Part shown: piece by piece, positions 43,645 to 53,211 of the stretch | How the letters are laid out: every line of letters starts with the position of its first letter | Numbering within the stretch: position 1 is the first letter of the stretch | From: Pontibacter oryzae | GTDB taxonomy: Bacteria > Bacteroidota > Bacteroidia > Cytophagales > Hymenobacteraceae | NCBI RefSeq assembly: GCF_003576375.1 | Contig: NZ_QWGE01000002.1 | Location: 1 to 64,000, forward strand | Length of the DNA: 64,000 nt | Direction of reading: 5' to 3' | Translations under genes and position numbers: made by a program | Notes under the pieces: model-generated | Told to the model about the DNA's origin: nothing | Seen by the model: the letters and a program-made list of their open reading frames with translations, nothing else | The model's database searches: none

Positions 43645-44430
43645 CTATCTGAAAGGTACCGGCTTTACGCCTTCCCTTAACATATTTTTTGATGCCTTGT
43701 TTTCCTGCACATCCGCTTTAAGCGTGAGCCTTAGGGTAGGCATTACAATATCATTTGATGAAACCGTTACAACTTCGGTTTGTTCCTTTAACACTGCCGG
43801 AACGTACGTTAGTTCCAGTGTGGCTACTTGCCCTGCCTTAATTTCTGCCACCGACGAGCGGTAAGTTACGCAGTTACAGGCGCTTTGCACACCTTGTATG
43901 ATAAGTGGCTGGCGGCCAGTATTTCTTACTTTAAAGCTAGCCACCGCTTTTTGTCCTTTTTCAAGTTTTCCAAAGTTATGGCTTGTGCTTCCGACTGCCA
44001 AACGCGGCGATAATGCTTTTTGTTCCGCAGTGTAACCGCTTTTTAAATCTTTTGTGCTCACCTCACCTTTAATGTACAAAGTATGAGTTGGCTCCTCAGA
44101 ATTATTAGAGGTTACGGTAATGGATTTATAAAACGGGCCCGGCCGGCCTTCTGAATTATACACAGCTTTAATCATGCCAATTTTACCCGGCAAGATCGGC
44201 TCTTTGGTCCAGGTAGGGGTAGTGCAGCCGCAGGAAGCCTGTACTCCCGTAAGAACCACGGGGTCTTTGCCTACGTTTTTTACCCGAAACACATATGAAG
44301 CCAGTGTGCCTTCTGCTATGGTGCCAAAGTCGTGGGTTTCTTTTTCAAGAATGAGTTTGCCCTGTCCCTTAGCTACATAGCTTGCAAATATAAGGCACAA
44401 AAAAGTAAGGATGTATAGCTTACGTATCAT
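43645..44430 (-). CDS. Secreted protein with two DUF1573 domains
   Basis: A 261-aa protein with a signal peptide (MIRKLYILTFLCLIFASYVAKGQ). Two DUF1573 domains follow, an Ig-like/MSP-like fold: HDFGTIAEGTLASYVFRVKNVG (about 33-54) with SCGCTTP, and HNFGKLEKGQKAVASFKVRN (about 152-171) with SACNCV. This family is abundant in Bacteroidota and of unknown function. It should be periplasmic or on the outer membrane. Divergent from the E1 gene. Confidence 0.9.
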   Translation of the reverse strand: MIRKLYILTFLCLIFASYVAKGQGKLILEKETHDFGTIAEGTLASYVFRVKNVGKDPVVLTGVQASCGCTTPTWTKEPILPGKIGMIKAVYNSEGRPGPFYKSITVTSNNSEEPTHTLYIKGEVSTKDLKSGYTAEQKALSPRLAVGSTSHNFGKLEKGQKAVASFKVRNTGRQPLIIQGVQSACNCVTYRSSVAEIKAGQVATLELTYVPAVLKEQTEVVTVSSNDIVMPTLRLTLKADVQENKASKNMLREGVKPVPFR

Positions 44431-44558
44431 AAAACCAGCAGAAGCAAATAAGGCGCAAAATATGCTTTGTTATATCCAGCGCAAAGCAAATGTACAACTT
44501 TCTTTTTTAACATGAGCGTTTCCCTGGCGCTTCAGGCTCTACAACAAAGCGCTCTCAA

Positions 44559-44589
44559 TTTGAAATAAGGGGAATCTTCAGTACTTTTG
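44559..44589 (+). promoter_or_regulatory. Full Bacteroidota promoter (TTTG-N19-TAnnTTTG) for E1
   Basis: TTTG at 44559-44562, 19 bases, then TACTTTTG at 44582-44589. This is the consensus spacing of the phylum's primary sigma factor and the best promoter match in the window. The predicted start is near 44596, 30 bases before ATG 44626. Confidence 0.75.
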
Positions 44590-44625
44590 ATCAGAAAAAA
44601 CTCATTTTGTTTTAAACAAGACAAC

Positions 44626-47034
44626 ATGCAAACTGCTGAAGCATCAACAACTCACAAAATAACTGCTGAAGAAATTCTGAATGATTACCGCCTTGCCTGG
44701 GAAAGTCGCCACGCAAGCCTTGCCGGACGCAAAGAAGTGTTCATGGGCAAAGCTAAGTTTGGTATCTTCGGGGATGGAAAGGAAGTGGCACAACTGGCTA
44801 TGGCTAAGTTCTTTAGGAACGGGGACTTTCGTTCGGGCTACTACCGGGATCAGACGTTCATGTTTGCCATCGGCGAGCTGACGCTGCAGCAATACTTTGC
44901 ACAATTATATGCCCACACCGATGTGGATGCAGAGCCATCTACGGCTGGCCGTGCCATGAACGGGCACTTTGGCACACGTTTGCTAGATGATGAAGGCAAC
45001 TGGAGAAACCTGATGGAGCAGAAAAACTCCAGCTCTGATGTTTCTCCGACGGCTGCACAAATGCCACGATTAGTAGGGCTTGCTTATGCCTCAAAACTGT
45101 ACCGTGAGAACCCGGAACTCCAAAATCTGAAAAGCTTTTCCGTAAATGGGGACGAGGTAGCCTTTGGAACTATCGGCAATGCCTCTACTTCAGAAGGCAT
45201 GTTCTTCGAAGCCATTAACGCTGGCGGGGTGTTACAGGTGCCTATGCTTGTTTCGGTTTGGGATGATGGATACGGAATTTCCGTACCAGCTAAATACCAG
45301 ACAACCAAGGGAAGTATTTCAGAAATCTTGGCCGGTTTTCAGCGCAACAGCCCAGGCGAGCAAGGTTATGAGATTTTTAAAGTAAAAGGCTGGGACTACG
45401 CAGCGCTTTGCGAAACATATGCGCGAGCCGTACGAGTGTGCCGCGAGCAACATGTTCCGGTTCTAGTGCACGTGGAGGAACTTACACAGCCACAAGGCCA
45501 CTCCACTTCAGGCTCGCATGAGCGCTATAAAACAAAAGAGCGCCTGGATTGGGAAGCCGACCACGACTGCCTTCTGAAAATGCGCGAATGGATGCTTCAC
45601 AACGATGTTGCCAGCGCAGAGCAACTGGATCAGATCGAAGCAGATGCTAAGGAAGCCGTAAAAGTAGCAAGAACAAATGCTTGGAGCGCTTTTTCTGAAG
45701 CCATTAAAGCCGATCATGAGGAGGCGTTGCACCTTTTAGACAACCTGGCAACGGCCAGCGAGCATATAACCGAAGTAGCCACTATAACAGAAGAGCTCCG
45801 CAAAACGGCTACTCCAATCCGCAGCGATGCAGTTAGGGCGGTGCGCAAAGCCCTTCGCTACGTGCGCGACGAGAACAACCAGGCAAAGCGCGAGCTGGTT
45901 GGCTGGTTGGAGCAAGCCATGGGCGAAAACTCAGATCGCTTTAACTCATACTTGTTCAGCCAGTCTGAGCAAGCTGTGCAATTAATAGAAGAAGTTAAGC
46001 CGGAGTTTGACGACAACTCACCGGTTGTGGATGGCCGTGAGGTGCTGCAAGCCTGCTTTGATGCCATGCTTGCCCGTGATCCGCGTGTGTTTGCCATTGG
46101 TGAGGACGTTGGTTTTATCGGTGACGTAAATCAGGCTTTTGCCGGTCTGCAGGAAAAGCACGGTGAGCTGCGCGTAACAGATACAGGTATCCGTGAGTGT
46201 ACCATCATCGGGCAGGGAATAGGTGCTGCATTGCGCGGCCTGCGCCCAATCACCGAGATTCAGTACCTGGATTACCTACTGTATGCTATTCAAATTCTTT
46301 CTGACGATGTGGCTTGTTTGCAGTACCGCACCAAGGGCGGGCAGAAAGCCCCGCTGATTGTGCGTACGCGTGGGCACCGCCTGGAAGGCATTTGGCATTC
46401 AGGCTCACCGATAGGCATGATCCTAAATAGCATACGTGGTATGCACGTGCTTGTGCCGCGCGACATGACCCAAGCTGCAGGTTTCTATAACACACTTTTA
46501 AAAGCTGATGAGCCTGCAATTGTGATCGAGTGCCTGAACGGTTACCGCCTGAAAGAACGCATCCCGAACAACATCGGTGAGTTTACGGTGCCACTTGGCA
46601 AACCGGAAATTCTTCGCCAAGGTACGGATATAACCATCGTGACGTATGGCTCTATGTGCCGCATCGTATTGGATGCCTCCAAGCAACTGGAAGAATTCGG
46701 CATCTCTGCAGAAGTAATTGACGTGCAAACGCTACTGCCTTTCGACGTGGACCATGTAATTACGGACTCTATCCGCAAAACGAACCGTGTATTGTTCACC
46801 GACGAAGATGTGCCAGGAGGCGCCTCTGCTTACATGATGCAGCAGGTTGTGGATGAGCAGGGAGCCTGGAGGTGGCTGGATTCTAAACCGCAGTGCCTGT
46901 CGGCGCAGGCGCATAGGCCAGCATACTCTTCAGACGGAGATTATTTCTCTAAGCCTAACCCTGAAGACGTGTTTGAGTCTGTGTATGAGATCATGCACGA
47001 AGCAGACCCAGAGGCTTATCCGAAGATCTACTAA
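44626..47034 (+). CDS. 2-oxoacid dehydrogenase E1, fused alpha and beta
   Basis: An 802-aa fusion of the two E1 chains of a branched-chain-type 2-oxoacid dehydrogenase. The alpha part (about 15-370) carries the thiamine diphosphate motif NGDEVAFGTIGNASTSEGMF. The beta part (about 470-800) has FAIGEDVGFIGDVNQAF and GASAYMMQQV. It decarboxylates 2-oxoacids and passes the acyl group to E2 lipoyl, giving branched fatty-acid starters or acyl-CoA. A TTG frame extends to 44587 but lies within the promoter, so ATG 44626 is preferred. E2 and E3 are not adjacent. Confidence 0.93.
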   Translation: MQTAEASTTHKITAEEILNDYRLAWESRHASLAGRKEVFMGKAKFGIFGDGKEVAQLAMAKFFRNGDFRSGYYRDQTFMFAIGELTLQQYFAQLYAHTDVDAEPSTAGRAMNGHFGTRLLDDEGNWRNLMEQKNSSSDVSPTAAQMPRLVGLAYASKLYRENPELQNLKSFSVNGDEVAFGTIGNASTSEGMFFEAINAGGVLQVPMLVSVWDDGYGISVPAKYQTTKGSISEILAGFQRNSPGEQGYEIFKVKGWDYAALCETYARAVRVCREQHVPVLVHVEELTQPQGHSTSGSHERYKTKERLDWEADHDCLLKMREWMLHNDVASAEQLDQIEADAKEAVKVARTNAWSAFSEAIKADHEEALHLLDNLATASEHITEVATITEELRKTATPIRSDAVRAVRKALRYVRDENNQAKRELVGWLEQAMGENSDRFNSYLFSQSEQAVQLIEEVKPEFDDNSPVVDGREVLQACFDAMLARDPRVFAIGEDVGFIGDVNQAFAGLQEKHGELRVTDTGIRECTIIGQGIGAALRGLRPITEIQYLDYLLYAIQILSDDVACLQYRTKGGQKAPLIVRTRGHRLEGIWHSGSPIGMILNSIRGMHVLVPRDMTQAAGFYNTLLKADEPAIVIECLNGYRLKERIPNNIGEFTVPLGKPEILRQGTDITIVTYGSMCRIVLDASKQLEEFGISAEVIDVQTLLPFDVDHVITDSIRKTNRVLFTDEDVPGGASAYMMQQVVDEQGAWRWLDSKPQCLSAQAHRPAYSSDGDYFSKPNPEDVFESVYEIMHEADPEAYPKIY

Positions 47035-47042
47035 AACCAGAC

Positions 47043-47093
47043 TATAAAAAGAGAAGCCCCGGCAAGTTGCTTGCCGGGGCTTCTCTTTTTATA
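47043..47093 (+). terminator. Long perfect hairpin terminator after E1
   Basis: 24-base arms with a TTG loop and no mismatch. It has the core GAAGCCCCGGCAAG and flanking A5/T5, so it works in both directions between E1 and the convergent lipoprotein gene. Confidence 0.92.
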
Positions 47094-47118
47094 CTTATAT
47101 CTAAAGCGAATTTAAACC

Positions 47119-47670
47119 CTAACGCCCTTGACCCTGGTATATAACAACGTCATCGGTGTAAACGACATTGCTCTTGTTCAAGTCGCGGTCATATATAAAT
47201 ATCTCGAAGCGAACGGTATCGCCGGGTGGGAAAGCGTCTGATGAAAAACTGTCGATGGTATAGCGAATCTCGCCTTCAAGCGTTTCCGGGCTATCACTAC
47301 TTGAAAGCCTCGGAAAACGACCATCGAAATTAACAAAGCTGTCCACGTAGGTGTTGCCGCGCTTAATCTGAAGCTTGGCGAAAAAGTTATTAAAATACAG
47401 GGAGCCTGAATTGAAGGGTGGCTCAAAATCGGGTCCGGATTGCGTACCATCTAGCCCAACGCGGTTTAAACCCAAGTTACCATCACCATCCTGAAAATCA
47501 ATGGCGATGATTAAGGTGTCTGAGATGATTTTATTATTAGTATATGTATACTGCTCTACCCTGTCAAACTCGATATGGGGTATTTCGCTATAGTTCGGTT
47601 CCTCGCGGCAACCGGAAGCAATAAGAGCCAGCACCAGTAGCATGGTGCCATACTTTAGCATGTATTTCAT
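47119..47670 (-). CDS. Lipoprotein of unknown function
   Basis: A 183-aa protein with a lipoprotein signal ending IASGC (C21). The body is predicted all-beta, with DFQDGDGNLGLN near 80-91, an Asp/Gly-rich calcium-like loop, and YDRDLNKSNVVYTDDVVIYQ at the end. Such lipoproteins are frequent in Cytophagales and face the periplasm or cell surface. I know no function. Convergent with E1 and divergent from the LuxE-like gene. Confidence 0.8.
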   Translation of the reverse strand: MKYMLKYGTMLLVLALIASGCREEPNYSEIPHIEFDRVEQYTYTNNKIISDTLIIAIDFQDGDGNLGLNRVGLDGTQSGPDFEPPFNSGSLYFNNFFAKLQIKRGNTYVDSFVNFDGRFPRLSSSDSPETLEGEIRYTIDSFSSDAFPPGDTVRFEIFIYDRDLNKSNVVYTDDVVIYQGQGR

Positions 47671-47739
47671 GTGGAGTGTCAGAAAATGAAGCTAAATTTA
47701 CTAAATCAAACGCAGGAAATATAGCATTTGTTGTATTCA

Positions 47740-48735
47740 ATGGATTTCAAAAAGCACCATATCAGCCTACTGCGGCAACAAGAGCCCTTTGACTTTAATT
47801 CTACGGCTTTGGCATTGTTCCGTTTTCAGGCTCAGCATAATAATGTGTACCGCCAGTACCTGGATTACCTGAAAGTTAAGCCGAATAAAGTTGATACGCT
47901 CGCTAAGATCCCTTTTCTGCCGATCGAATTCTTTAAAGAACAGCAGGTCGTAACAGGAGCCTTTGAGCCAGAAGCAATATTTTATAGCAGCGGCACTACA
48001 CAGCAAGCGCGCAGCCAGCACTTTGTAGTGGATTTGAATCTTTACCACGAAGTGTCCGAAAGAATTTTCGAGCACTTTTATGGTTCCCTGCAGGATTACG
48101 TGATACTTGCGCTGCTACCATCCTACTTAGAACAAGGGGGCTCGTCGCTGGTAGCCATGGCCGATGACTTTATAAAAAAAAGCGGGCAGCAGGAGGAGGG
48201 TTTTTACCTGCAAAATCTTGATAAATTGCTGGAAACCATTCGGCTTGCTAAAGGCCGTGGAAAGAAGGTGCTGCTTTTGGGCGTTTCATATGCCCTGCTG
48301 GACCTGGCGGATAAAGTACAAGGCAAACTGGATTTTGCAGGAGTAACTGTGATGGAAACGGGCGGCATGAAAGGCAGGCGCCGTGAGATGATCCGGGAGG
48401 AATTGCACGCCCTGCTAACCAGTGGCTTAGGCGTTGCCTCTATCCACTCAGAGTATGGCATGACGGAGCTGCTCTCGCAAGGCTATTCGCAGGGCGAAGG
48501 CATCTTCTGGCCAGGCTATACTATGAAAATTCTGCTCCGCGACCTGAACGACCCTTTTGATGTGCGCGATGATTTGCGCAGCGGCGGCATAAACGTCATC
48601 GATCTTGCCAATGTACATTCCTGCGCCTTCATCGAAACGAAGGACATTGGCCGCAAACACCCTGATGGTAGTTTTGAGGTTCTGGGCCGCTTTGATAATT
48701 CTGATATCAGGGGTTGCAATTTGCTTGTTGGGTAG
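47740..48735 (+). CDS. LuxE-like acyl-protein synthetase
   Basis: A 331-aa adenylate-forming enzyme of the LuxE/acyl-protein synthetase type. It has the glycine- and Ser/Thr-rich AMP-binding loop FYSSGTTQQARSQHFV (about 82-97), VMETGGMKGRRREM near 205 and SEYGMTELLSQGYS near 237, where an acid-thiol ligase has its late motif. It should activate a carboxylic acid as adenylate. There is no lux operon here, so bioluminescence is not implied. TTG 47728 is an alternative start. It precedes the M90 gene by 27 bases and may be co-transcribed. Confidence 0.8.
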   Translation: MDFKKHHISLLRQQEPFDFNSTALALFRFQAQHNNVYRQYLDYLKVKPNKVDTLAKIPFLPIEFFKEQQVVTGAFEPEAIFYSSGTTQQARSQHFVVDLNLYHEVSERIFEHFYGSLQDYVILALLPSYLEQGGSSLVAMADDFIKKSGQQEEGFYLQNLDKLLETIRLAKGRGKKVLLLGVSYALLDLADKVQGKLDFAGVTVMETGGMKGRRREMIREELHALLTSGLGVASIHSEYGMTELLSQGYSQGEGIFWPGYTMKILLRDLNDPFDVRDDLRSGGINVIDLANVHSCAFIETKDIGRKHPDGSFEVLGRFDNSDIRGCNLLVG

Positions 48736-48762
48736 CATCTTTCCTGGCATTTGTACGTTTGA

Positions 48763-49686
48763 GTGCCCATGGGATACATAGCTTTTGCAGTTTTTGTAGC
48801 AGGCATCTGCCTGTTTTTTTATAGATGGGCCACCCGTAAGACAAGGGCCCGCAAGCAAATTATAAAAAAGGATTTTCCGGTTGAATGGCGTAAAATTCTG
48901 GAAGATCGGGTTGGTTTTTACCACACGTTGCAGTCTGAAGAGGAGAAGCGGCGCTTTGAGAAAATGCTGCAGCTTTTCCTTTCTGAAAAACGAATTACCG
49001 GCATAGATGTGGAGGTGGATGACCTTACAAAAATTCTGGTTGCCTCCAGCGCCATCATTCCTATCTTCGGCTTCCGCGATTGGGAGTATCATAATTTGGG
49101 CGAGGTACTTGTGTTTCCGGGGAGCATCAAGAAGTATAAAAACAAGGATAACCAGGCGGTGAGTGAGGTGCTCGGGCGCGTGAACCCATTCCAGAACGAC
49201 CATTATGTCACGCTATCTAAACCAGCGCTGGAGCGGGGCTTCAATGACATGGCTGACCGTAAAAACGTAGGCATTCATGAGTTTGCACACATGCTGGACC
49301 AGGCAGACGGAGAGATCGACGGAACACCGGAAACATACTTGCCGGATGAACTGGTTGAGCCCTGGCGTGAGCTGATGTACCGCGAGATCAAGAAAATTGA
49401 GAAAGGCACGTCAGATATAGATAGCTACGGCGCTACCAGCGAGGCAGAATTTTTTGCAGTAGTTACAGAGTACTTTTTTGAAAAGCCTGACCAGCTAGCC
49501 GAGAAGCACCCAAAACTTTATGCCTTGCTCACGCGTGTATTCGACCAAAACCCCAAAAAGCGCTTCCGTATTAACTTTAAAAAGCTGCTAAACCCTTATG
49601 GCAAACGCCTAGGACGGAATGAGCCATGCCCTTGCGGAAGCGGTAAAAAGTATAAGCAGTGCTGCAGATTAAAGCGAAATAAATAA
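48763..49686 (+). CDS. M90 (MtfA-like) zinc peptidase with C-terminal SEC-C motif
   Basis: A 307-aa protein. An N-terminal hydrophobic segment (about 4-21) is followed by the M90 peptidase core, with zinc motif HEFAH at 172-176 and the downstream acidic ligand region TSEAEFFAVVTEYFF. The last 25 residues are a SEC-C zinc finger, GRNEPCPCGSGKKYKQCC. MtfA in E. coli responds to Mlc and glucose uptake. The membrane anchor and SEC-C tail are additions. ATG 48769 is a possible alternative start. It follows the LuxE-like gene closely. Confidence 0.88.
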   Translation: MPMGYIAFAVFVAGICLFFYRWATRKTRARKQIIKKDFPVEWRKILEDRVGFYHTLQSEEEKRRFEKMLQLFLSEKRITGIDVEVDDLTKILVASSAIIPIFGFRDWEYHNLGEVLVFPGSIKKYKNKDNQAVSEVLGRVNPFQNDHYVTLSKPALERGFNDMADRKNVGIHEFAHMLDQADGEIDGTPETYLPDELVEPWRELMYREIKKIEKGTSDIDSYGATSEAEFFAVVTEYFFEKPDQLAEKHPKLYALLTRVFDQNPKKRFRINFKKLLNPYGKRLGRNEPCPCGSGKKYKQCCRLKRNK

Positions 49687-49735
49687 GCTTACCAAGGCGT
49701 GCAGAACTATGAATTTGGCTAATGCATAGTATGAA

Positions 49736-49767
49736 AAAGGCCACTGCATACTTGCAGCGGCCTTTTA
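49736..49767. terminator. Bidirectional terminator
   Basis: AAAAGGCC/GGCCTTTT outer arms with an inner CTGCA/TGCAG stem, between the convergent M90 and sigma-54-type regulator genes. Confidence 0.82.
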
Positions 49768-49789
49768 AGTATAACGTATACTTCAGGTC

Positions 49790-50956
49790 TTAGCTAACCA
49801 CTGGCCGGGCAAATGCCTTGGCATCTTCCTCGGTTATCTCGTTTCCGCTCATAATTACCAGGCGCTCTACCACGTTTCGGAGTTCGCGCACGTTTCCGCG
49901 CCAGTCAAGCTGTTTTAAGAACTCCAGCGCGCCGTTGGTAATGGTTTTGGGTTTGTTGCCGTAATCGTTGGCAATGTCGTTCAGGAACTTCTGCACTAGG
50001 TCCGGAATGTCCTCGCGGCGGTCGTTAAGCGGTGGCACATGGATCAGGATTACGCCTAGGCGGTGGTACAAGTCTTCCCGGAAATTCTTATTCTCGATCT
50101 CTTCCAGCAGGTTTTTGTTAGTGGCTGCTACTACGCGCACATCTACCTGAATATCCTTGTCGCCGCCTACGCGGGTAATTTTATGTTCTTGCAGAGCGCG
50201 CAAAACTTTGGCCTGCGCCGATAGGCTCATGTCGCCCACCTCGTCCAGGAAAAGCGTGCCGCCGTTGGCCTGCTCAAACTTACCGATGCGCTGCTTCACC
50301 GCCGATGTAAATGAGCCTTTTTCGTGGCCAAACAGCTCACTCTCGATCAGCTCACTGGGGATGGCAGCGCAGTTTACTTCCACCAATGGGCCACCACTCC
50401 GGTTGCTATGCTCATGTATGGCACGTGCCACCAGCTCTTTACCAGAACCGTTGGGGCCAGTAATCAGTACGCGGGCATCTGTTGGGGCAACTTTCTCGAT
50501 GGCTTGCTTTACCCGGTTAAGGGCAGGGGAGGAGCCAACCATCTCGTAGGTCTTGGATATTTTCTTCTTTAGGATTTTCGTCTCCGTCACCAGGTTCGAT
50601 TTATCCAGCGCGTTACGCACGGTAACCAGCAAACGGTTTAGGTCCGGTGGCTTCTGCAGAAAATCATAGGCACCTTTCTTGGTGGCTTCCACGGCTGTAT
50701 CAATGTTGCCGTGCGCCGAGATCATGATAAACGGAGAATCTGGCGAGTCCTCCATGGCTTTCTCAAGCACCTCGATGCCATCCATGCCAGGCATTTTTAT
50801 GTCGCAGAGCACCACATCATACTTCGTTTTACCGAGTAGTTGCAGTCCTCTTTCTCCATCCTCAGCCTCATCCACCGTGTAATTCTCAAACTCCAGAATT
50901 TCCTTGAGGGTGCTTCGGATGGCCCTTTCATCGTCTATAATCAGAATTTTGGGCAT
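49790..50956 (-). CDS. NtrC-type response regulator lacking a DNA-binding domain
   Basis: A 388-aa protein with a receiver domain (phosphoacceptor D52 in LCDIKMPGMDG) and an AAA+ domain with Walker A GPNGSGKE (167-174) and Walker B LFLDEV (235-240). The sigma-54 contact loop normally reading GAFTGA is GSFTSA (214-219). The sequence ends just after the AAA+ lid (EDAKAFARPVVS), so the usual Fis-type HTH is missing. It may act without sequence-specific binding, or no longer with sigma-54. Its kinase is not adjacent, but two large kinases lie 1-2 kb upstream. Confidence 0.9.
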   Translation of the reverse strand: MPKILIIDDERAIRSTLKEILEFENYTVDEAEDGERGLQLLGKTKYDVVLCDIKMPGMDGIEVLEKAMEDSPDSPFIMISAHGNIDTAVEATKKGAYDFLQKPPDLNRLLVTVRNALDKSNLVTETKILKKKISKTYEMVGSSPALNRVKQAIEKVAPTDARVLITGPNGSGKELVARAIHEHSNRSGGPLVEVNCAAIPSELIESELFGHEKGSFTSAVKQRIGKFEQANGGTLFLDEVGDMSLSAQAKVLRALQEHKITRVGGDKDIQVDVRVVAATNKNLLEEIENKNFREDLYHRLGVILIHVPPLNDRREDIPDLVQKFLNDIANDYGNKPKTITNGALEFLKQLDWRGNVRELRNVVERLVIMSGNEITEEDAKAFARPVVS

Positions 50957-51114
50957 AGTTTTATTTTAAATCTTCGTCTTAATTGATAGCTAATTGAGCG
51001 GCACGGGCCAAGATACAGCAAAAAACAGAAAGTATGAACGGTTAAAGTATACCAGGCAGTTTATACTTCACAACTCCAAAACTCATACTTTATACTTTAA
51101 AGTATGGGCCTAGC

Positions 51115-51585
51115 TTACATTTTTGCTACCTGCAAACCGCTGCTTACTACAAGTGCGTCTTCCAACGCACCAAACACAGGGTCGGCAATACCAGTAGCCT
51201 TACCAAGAGATTTACGCAGGTAAAAGCTGGCGTATGTGGCAGCCACAGCGCCTAATGCGCCAAGAGCAGCTCCCTCAGCGGCGTTTTTTCTATCGGATAG
51301 GTAAATGGCGGCGCCAACCAGGGCTCCTGATGCCCCCCGAAAAAGAAGCGAAGGCAGTTCAATCCTATCAGGGATTCCCGGTAACTTATCTCCAAGCAAC
51401 TCGGTGGCAGATAGCCCGGATAGCACTGTAGCCACAGTCTTATTTTCTAGTAAGTGCAGCGGTGTATTTTGTAGTAAGCCTTCGTTGCGGCTGCTTAGGT
51501 TTCTGCTAAGCAGGGCAGGCGCCGAAAGTGAGCGTAAACCAGCTAGTGCGCCAAGTGCCAATGTTTTGTATAGTATCTTTTTCAT
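51115..51585 (-). CDS. DUF4126-family membrane protein
   Basis: A 156-aa protein with a hydrophobic N-terminus (LALGALAGLRSLSAPALL) and several Gly/Ala-rich membrane segments (GASGALVGAAIYL and GAALGALGAVAATYASFYL). The GLRS motif and overall form agree with DUF4126, a family without known function. It should be an inner-membrane protein. It stands alone between the regulator and the hybrid kinase, with about 140 bases on either side. Confidence 0.75.
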   Translation of the reverse strand: MKKILYKTLALGALAGLRSLSAPALLSRNLSSRNEGLLQNTPLHLLENKTVATVLSGLSATELLGDKLPGIPDRIELPSLLFRGASGALVGAAIYLSDRKNAAEGAALGALGAVAATYASFYLRKSLGKATGIADPVFGALEDALVVSSGLQVAKM

Positions 51586-51729
51586 CAGTTATATCTTGTT
51601 AAATTTTTATACCATACGTGGCGAATGCCCCATAAGGTAGTATTATACTTAGCCCAATGAAATTTATACTTGTTGCCCTGCTAGTAATGAGGAGTTAAAG
51701 TCCAGCCCTTAATTTTATCATAGGCATGC

Positions 51730-53211
51730 TTAGTGTGCTATAGGTATTGTAAAGCTAAATGTGCTTCCTTCACCTTCCTGGCTGCTTATAGTCATTCTGC
51801 CGCCATGCTTTTCCACGAAATCCATGCACAAGTTTAGGCCTAGGCCGGAGCCTTTTTCATTGTTCGTGCCAAAGGTAGAGACGCTCTCATGGCTTCGTTT
51901 CAGGAGTTTCTGCAGGTTATCCTCGGGTATGCCTATGCCTTCGTCTGTAACGGTTATACTTGCCATACTGCCTTGCTGCCGCGCGGCTATATACACGTTC
52001 CTACCTGAGGGGGTGAATTTGATAGCGTTAGAAACCAGGTTGCGTAAAATCGTTTGGAGCATGTCAGTGTCAGCGTTAACTACGATGCCCTCTGGCACCT
52101 TATCGTCTAGTTGCACGCCTTTTTGGCTTGCTTGCTGGCGCAAAGGCTTCAGTACGTTGTGTAACTCGGGCTTCAGTGCTAGCGGCACAGGCTCAAATCT
52201 AACACGCTCAAACTGGCTTTGCGTCCAGAGCAGTAGGTTATTCAGTAGCTCAAGCGAGTTGCCTGTGCTATCTTTTAGCTTCTCTACATAGCTCACAATC
52301 TTATCTTTGCTCAGCTTCTTCTCGTTTTTAGAGATTAGCTCCAACAAAGCCACAGTGCTACCCAACGGCCCTCTCAGGTCATGAGCAATGATTGACAGCA
52401 TCTTATCTTTATAATTGTTATGCTGCATCAGGCGATTGTTCAAGGCACTTATCTCTTTTTGCTGCTCTTTTAGCGCTGTTACATCTACAGCCAATTGCAG
52501 AAGTGCGGGCTTATCGGTACCTGAGAAAGTAAAAGGCAGTTTAGTAGTCTGGTAGAAATGACTGGTGCCGTTGTTGAGTTGCAACTTTTCCTCGCAGGTC
52601 GAGTCTTGGAATGGATCGTCTTCTTGGGGTGTGATGTATTGCGCCCCATCAGGTAAATCTGGTTCCGGCTTGCCTAAAAGCACTTCTACGCTGGTATTAT
52701 GGAAGGCGGCAGTGGCGTTGTTCGCCATTATCACATTGCCCTCAGAGTCTTTTGCAAACAGGCGGTAAGGCACTAAGTCTATGACCTGGCGGAGCCGTTT
52801 TTCCGCATGGCGCAGGGCAATCTGAGTTTTAATGCGCGCCAGTACCTCTTTGGCTTTAAATGGTTTGGTTACGTAATCTACGCCGCCAACCTCGAAGGCT
52901 TTCAGAATATCCTCTTCCTCGCTTTTGGCTGTCAGGAAAATGATCGGAATATCAGCGGTGGAAGGCATGCTTTTTAACTGCTCACATACTTGGTAACCCG
53001 ACATGCCAGGCATCATCACATCTAATAGAATGAGGTCTGGTTGCTTTTCGGTGGCAATCTTTATGGCCTTGGGGCCACTATCGGCCAGCAAGAGTTTATA
53101 GTGGGCATTCAGCACCGAAGCGGCAAGTTGCAGGTTCTTGGGCTGGTCATCCACGATCAGGACAACACTTACATTCTTGCGTTGCTCGGATAATATATTT
53201 GCTCTGTTCAT
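51730..53211 (-). CDS. Hybrid response regulator/histidine kinase (REC-PAS-HK)
   Basis: A 493-aa soluble protein. It has an N-terminal receiver (D64 in [13 protein letters not shown]), a PAS-like domain (about 135-250), HisKA with H277 ([10 protein letters not shown]) and an HATPase domain (N-box [16 protein letters not shown] and GSGLGLNL). The receiver-first order lets another kinase control this kinase. The start overlaps the stop of the 1458-aa kinase by four bases, so the pair is coupled and probably forms one phosphorelay. No membrane segment. Confidence 0.93.
   Translation of the reverse strand: MNRANILSEQRKNVSVVLIVDDQPKNLQLAASVLNAHYKLLLADSGPKAIKIATEKQPDLILLDVMMPGMSGYQVCEQLKSMPSTADIPIIFLTAKSEEEDILKAFEVGGVDYVTKPFKAKEVLARIKTQIALRHAEKRLRQVIDLVPYRLFAKDSEGNVIMANNATAAFHNTSVEVLLGKPEPDLPDGAQYITPQEDDPFQDSTCEEKLQLNNGTSHFYQTTKLPFTFSGTDKPALLQLAVDVTALKEQQKEISALNNRLMQHNNYKDKMLSIIAHDLRGPLGSTVALLELISKNEKKLSKDKIVSYVEKLKDSTGNSLELLNNLLLWTQSQFERVRFEPVPLALKPELHNVLKPLRQQASQKGVQLDDKVPEGIVVNADTDMLQTILRNLVSNAIKFTPSGRNVYIAARQQGSMASITVTDEGIGIPEDNLQKLLKRSHESVSTFGTNNEKGSGLGLNLCMDFVEKHGGRMTISSQEGEGSTFSFTIPIAH

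Noticed and set aside
47740..48735. Bioluminescence function from LuxE-like and luciferase-like (294-1328) genes
   Set aside because: The two genes are 46 kb apart, with no luxAB/luxCD context, and both families have many non-luminous members.
51658..51699. 13-codon frame starting MKFILVALL, like the beginning of a signal peptide
   Set aside because: It stops after 13 codons and has no continuation in another frame that I could find. Probably chance.
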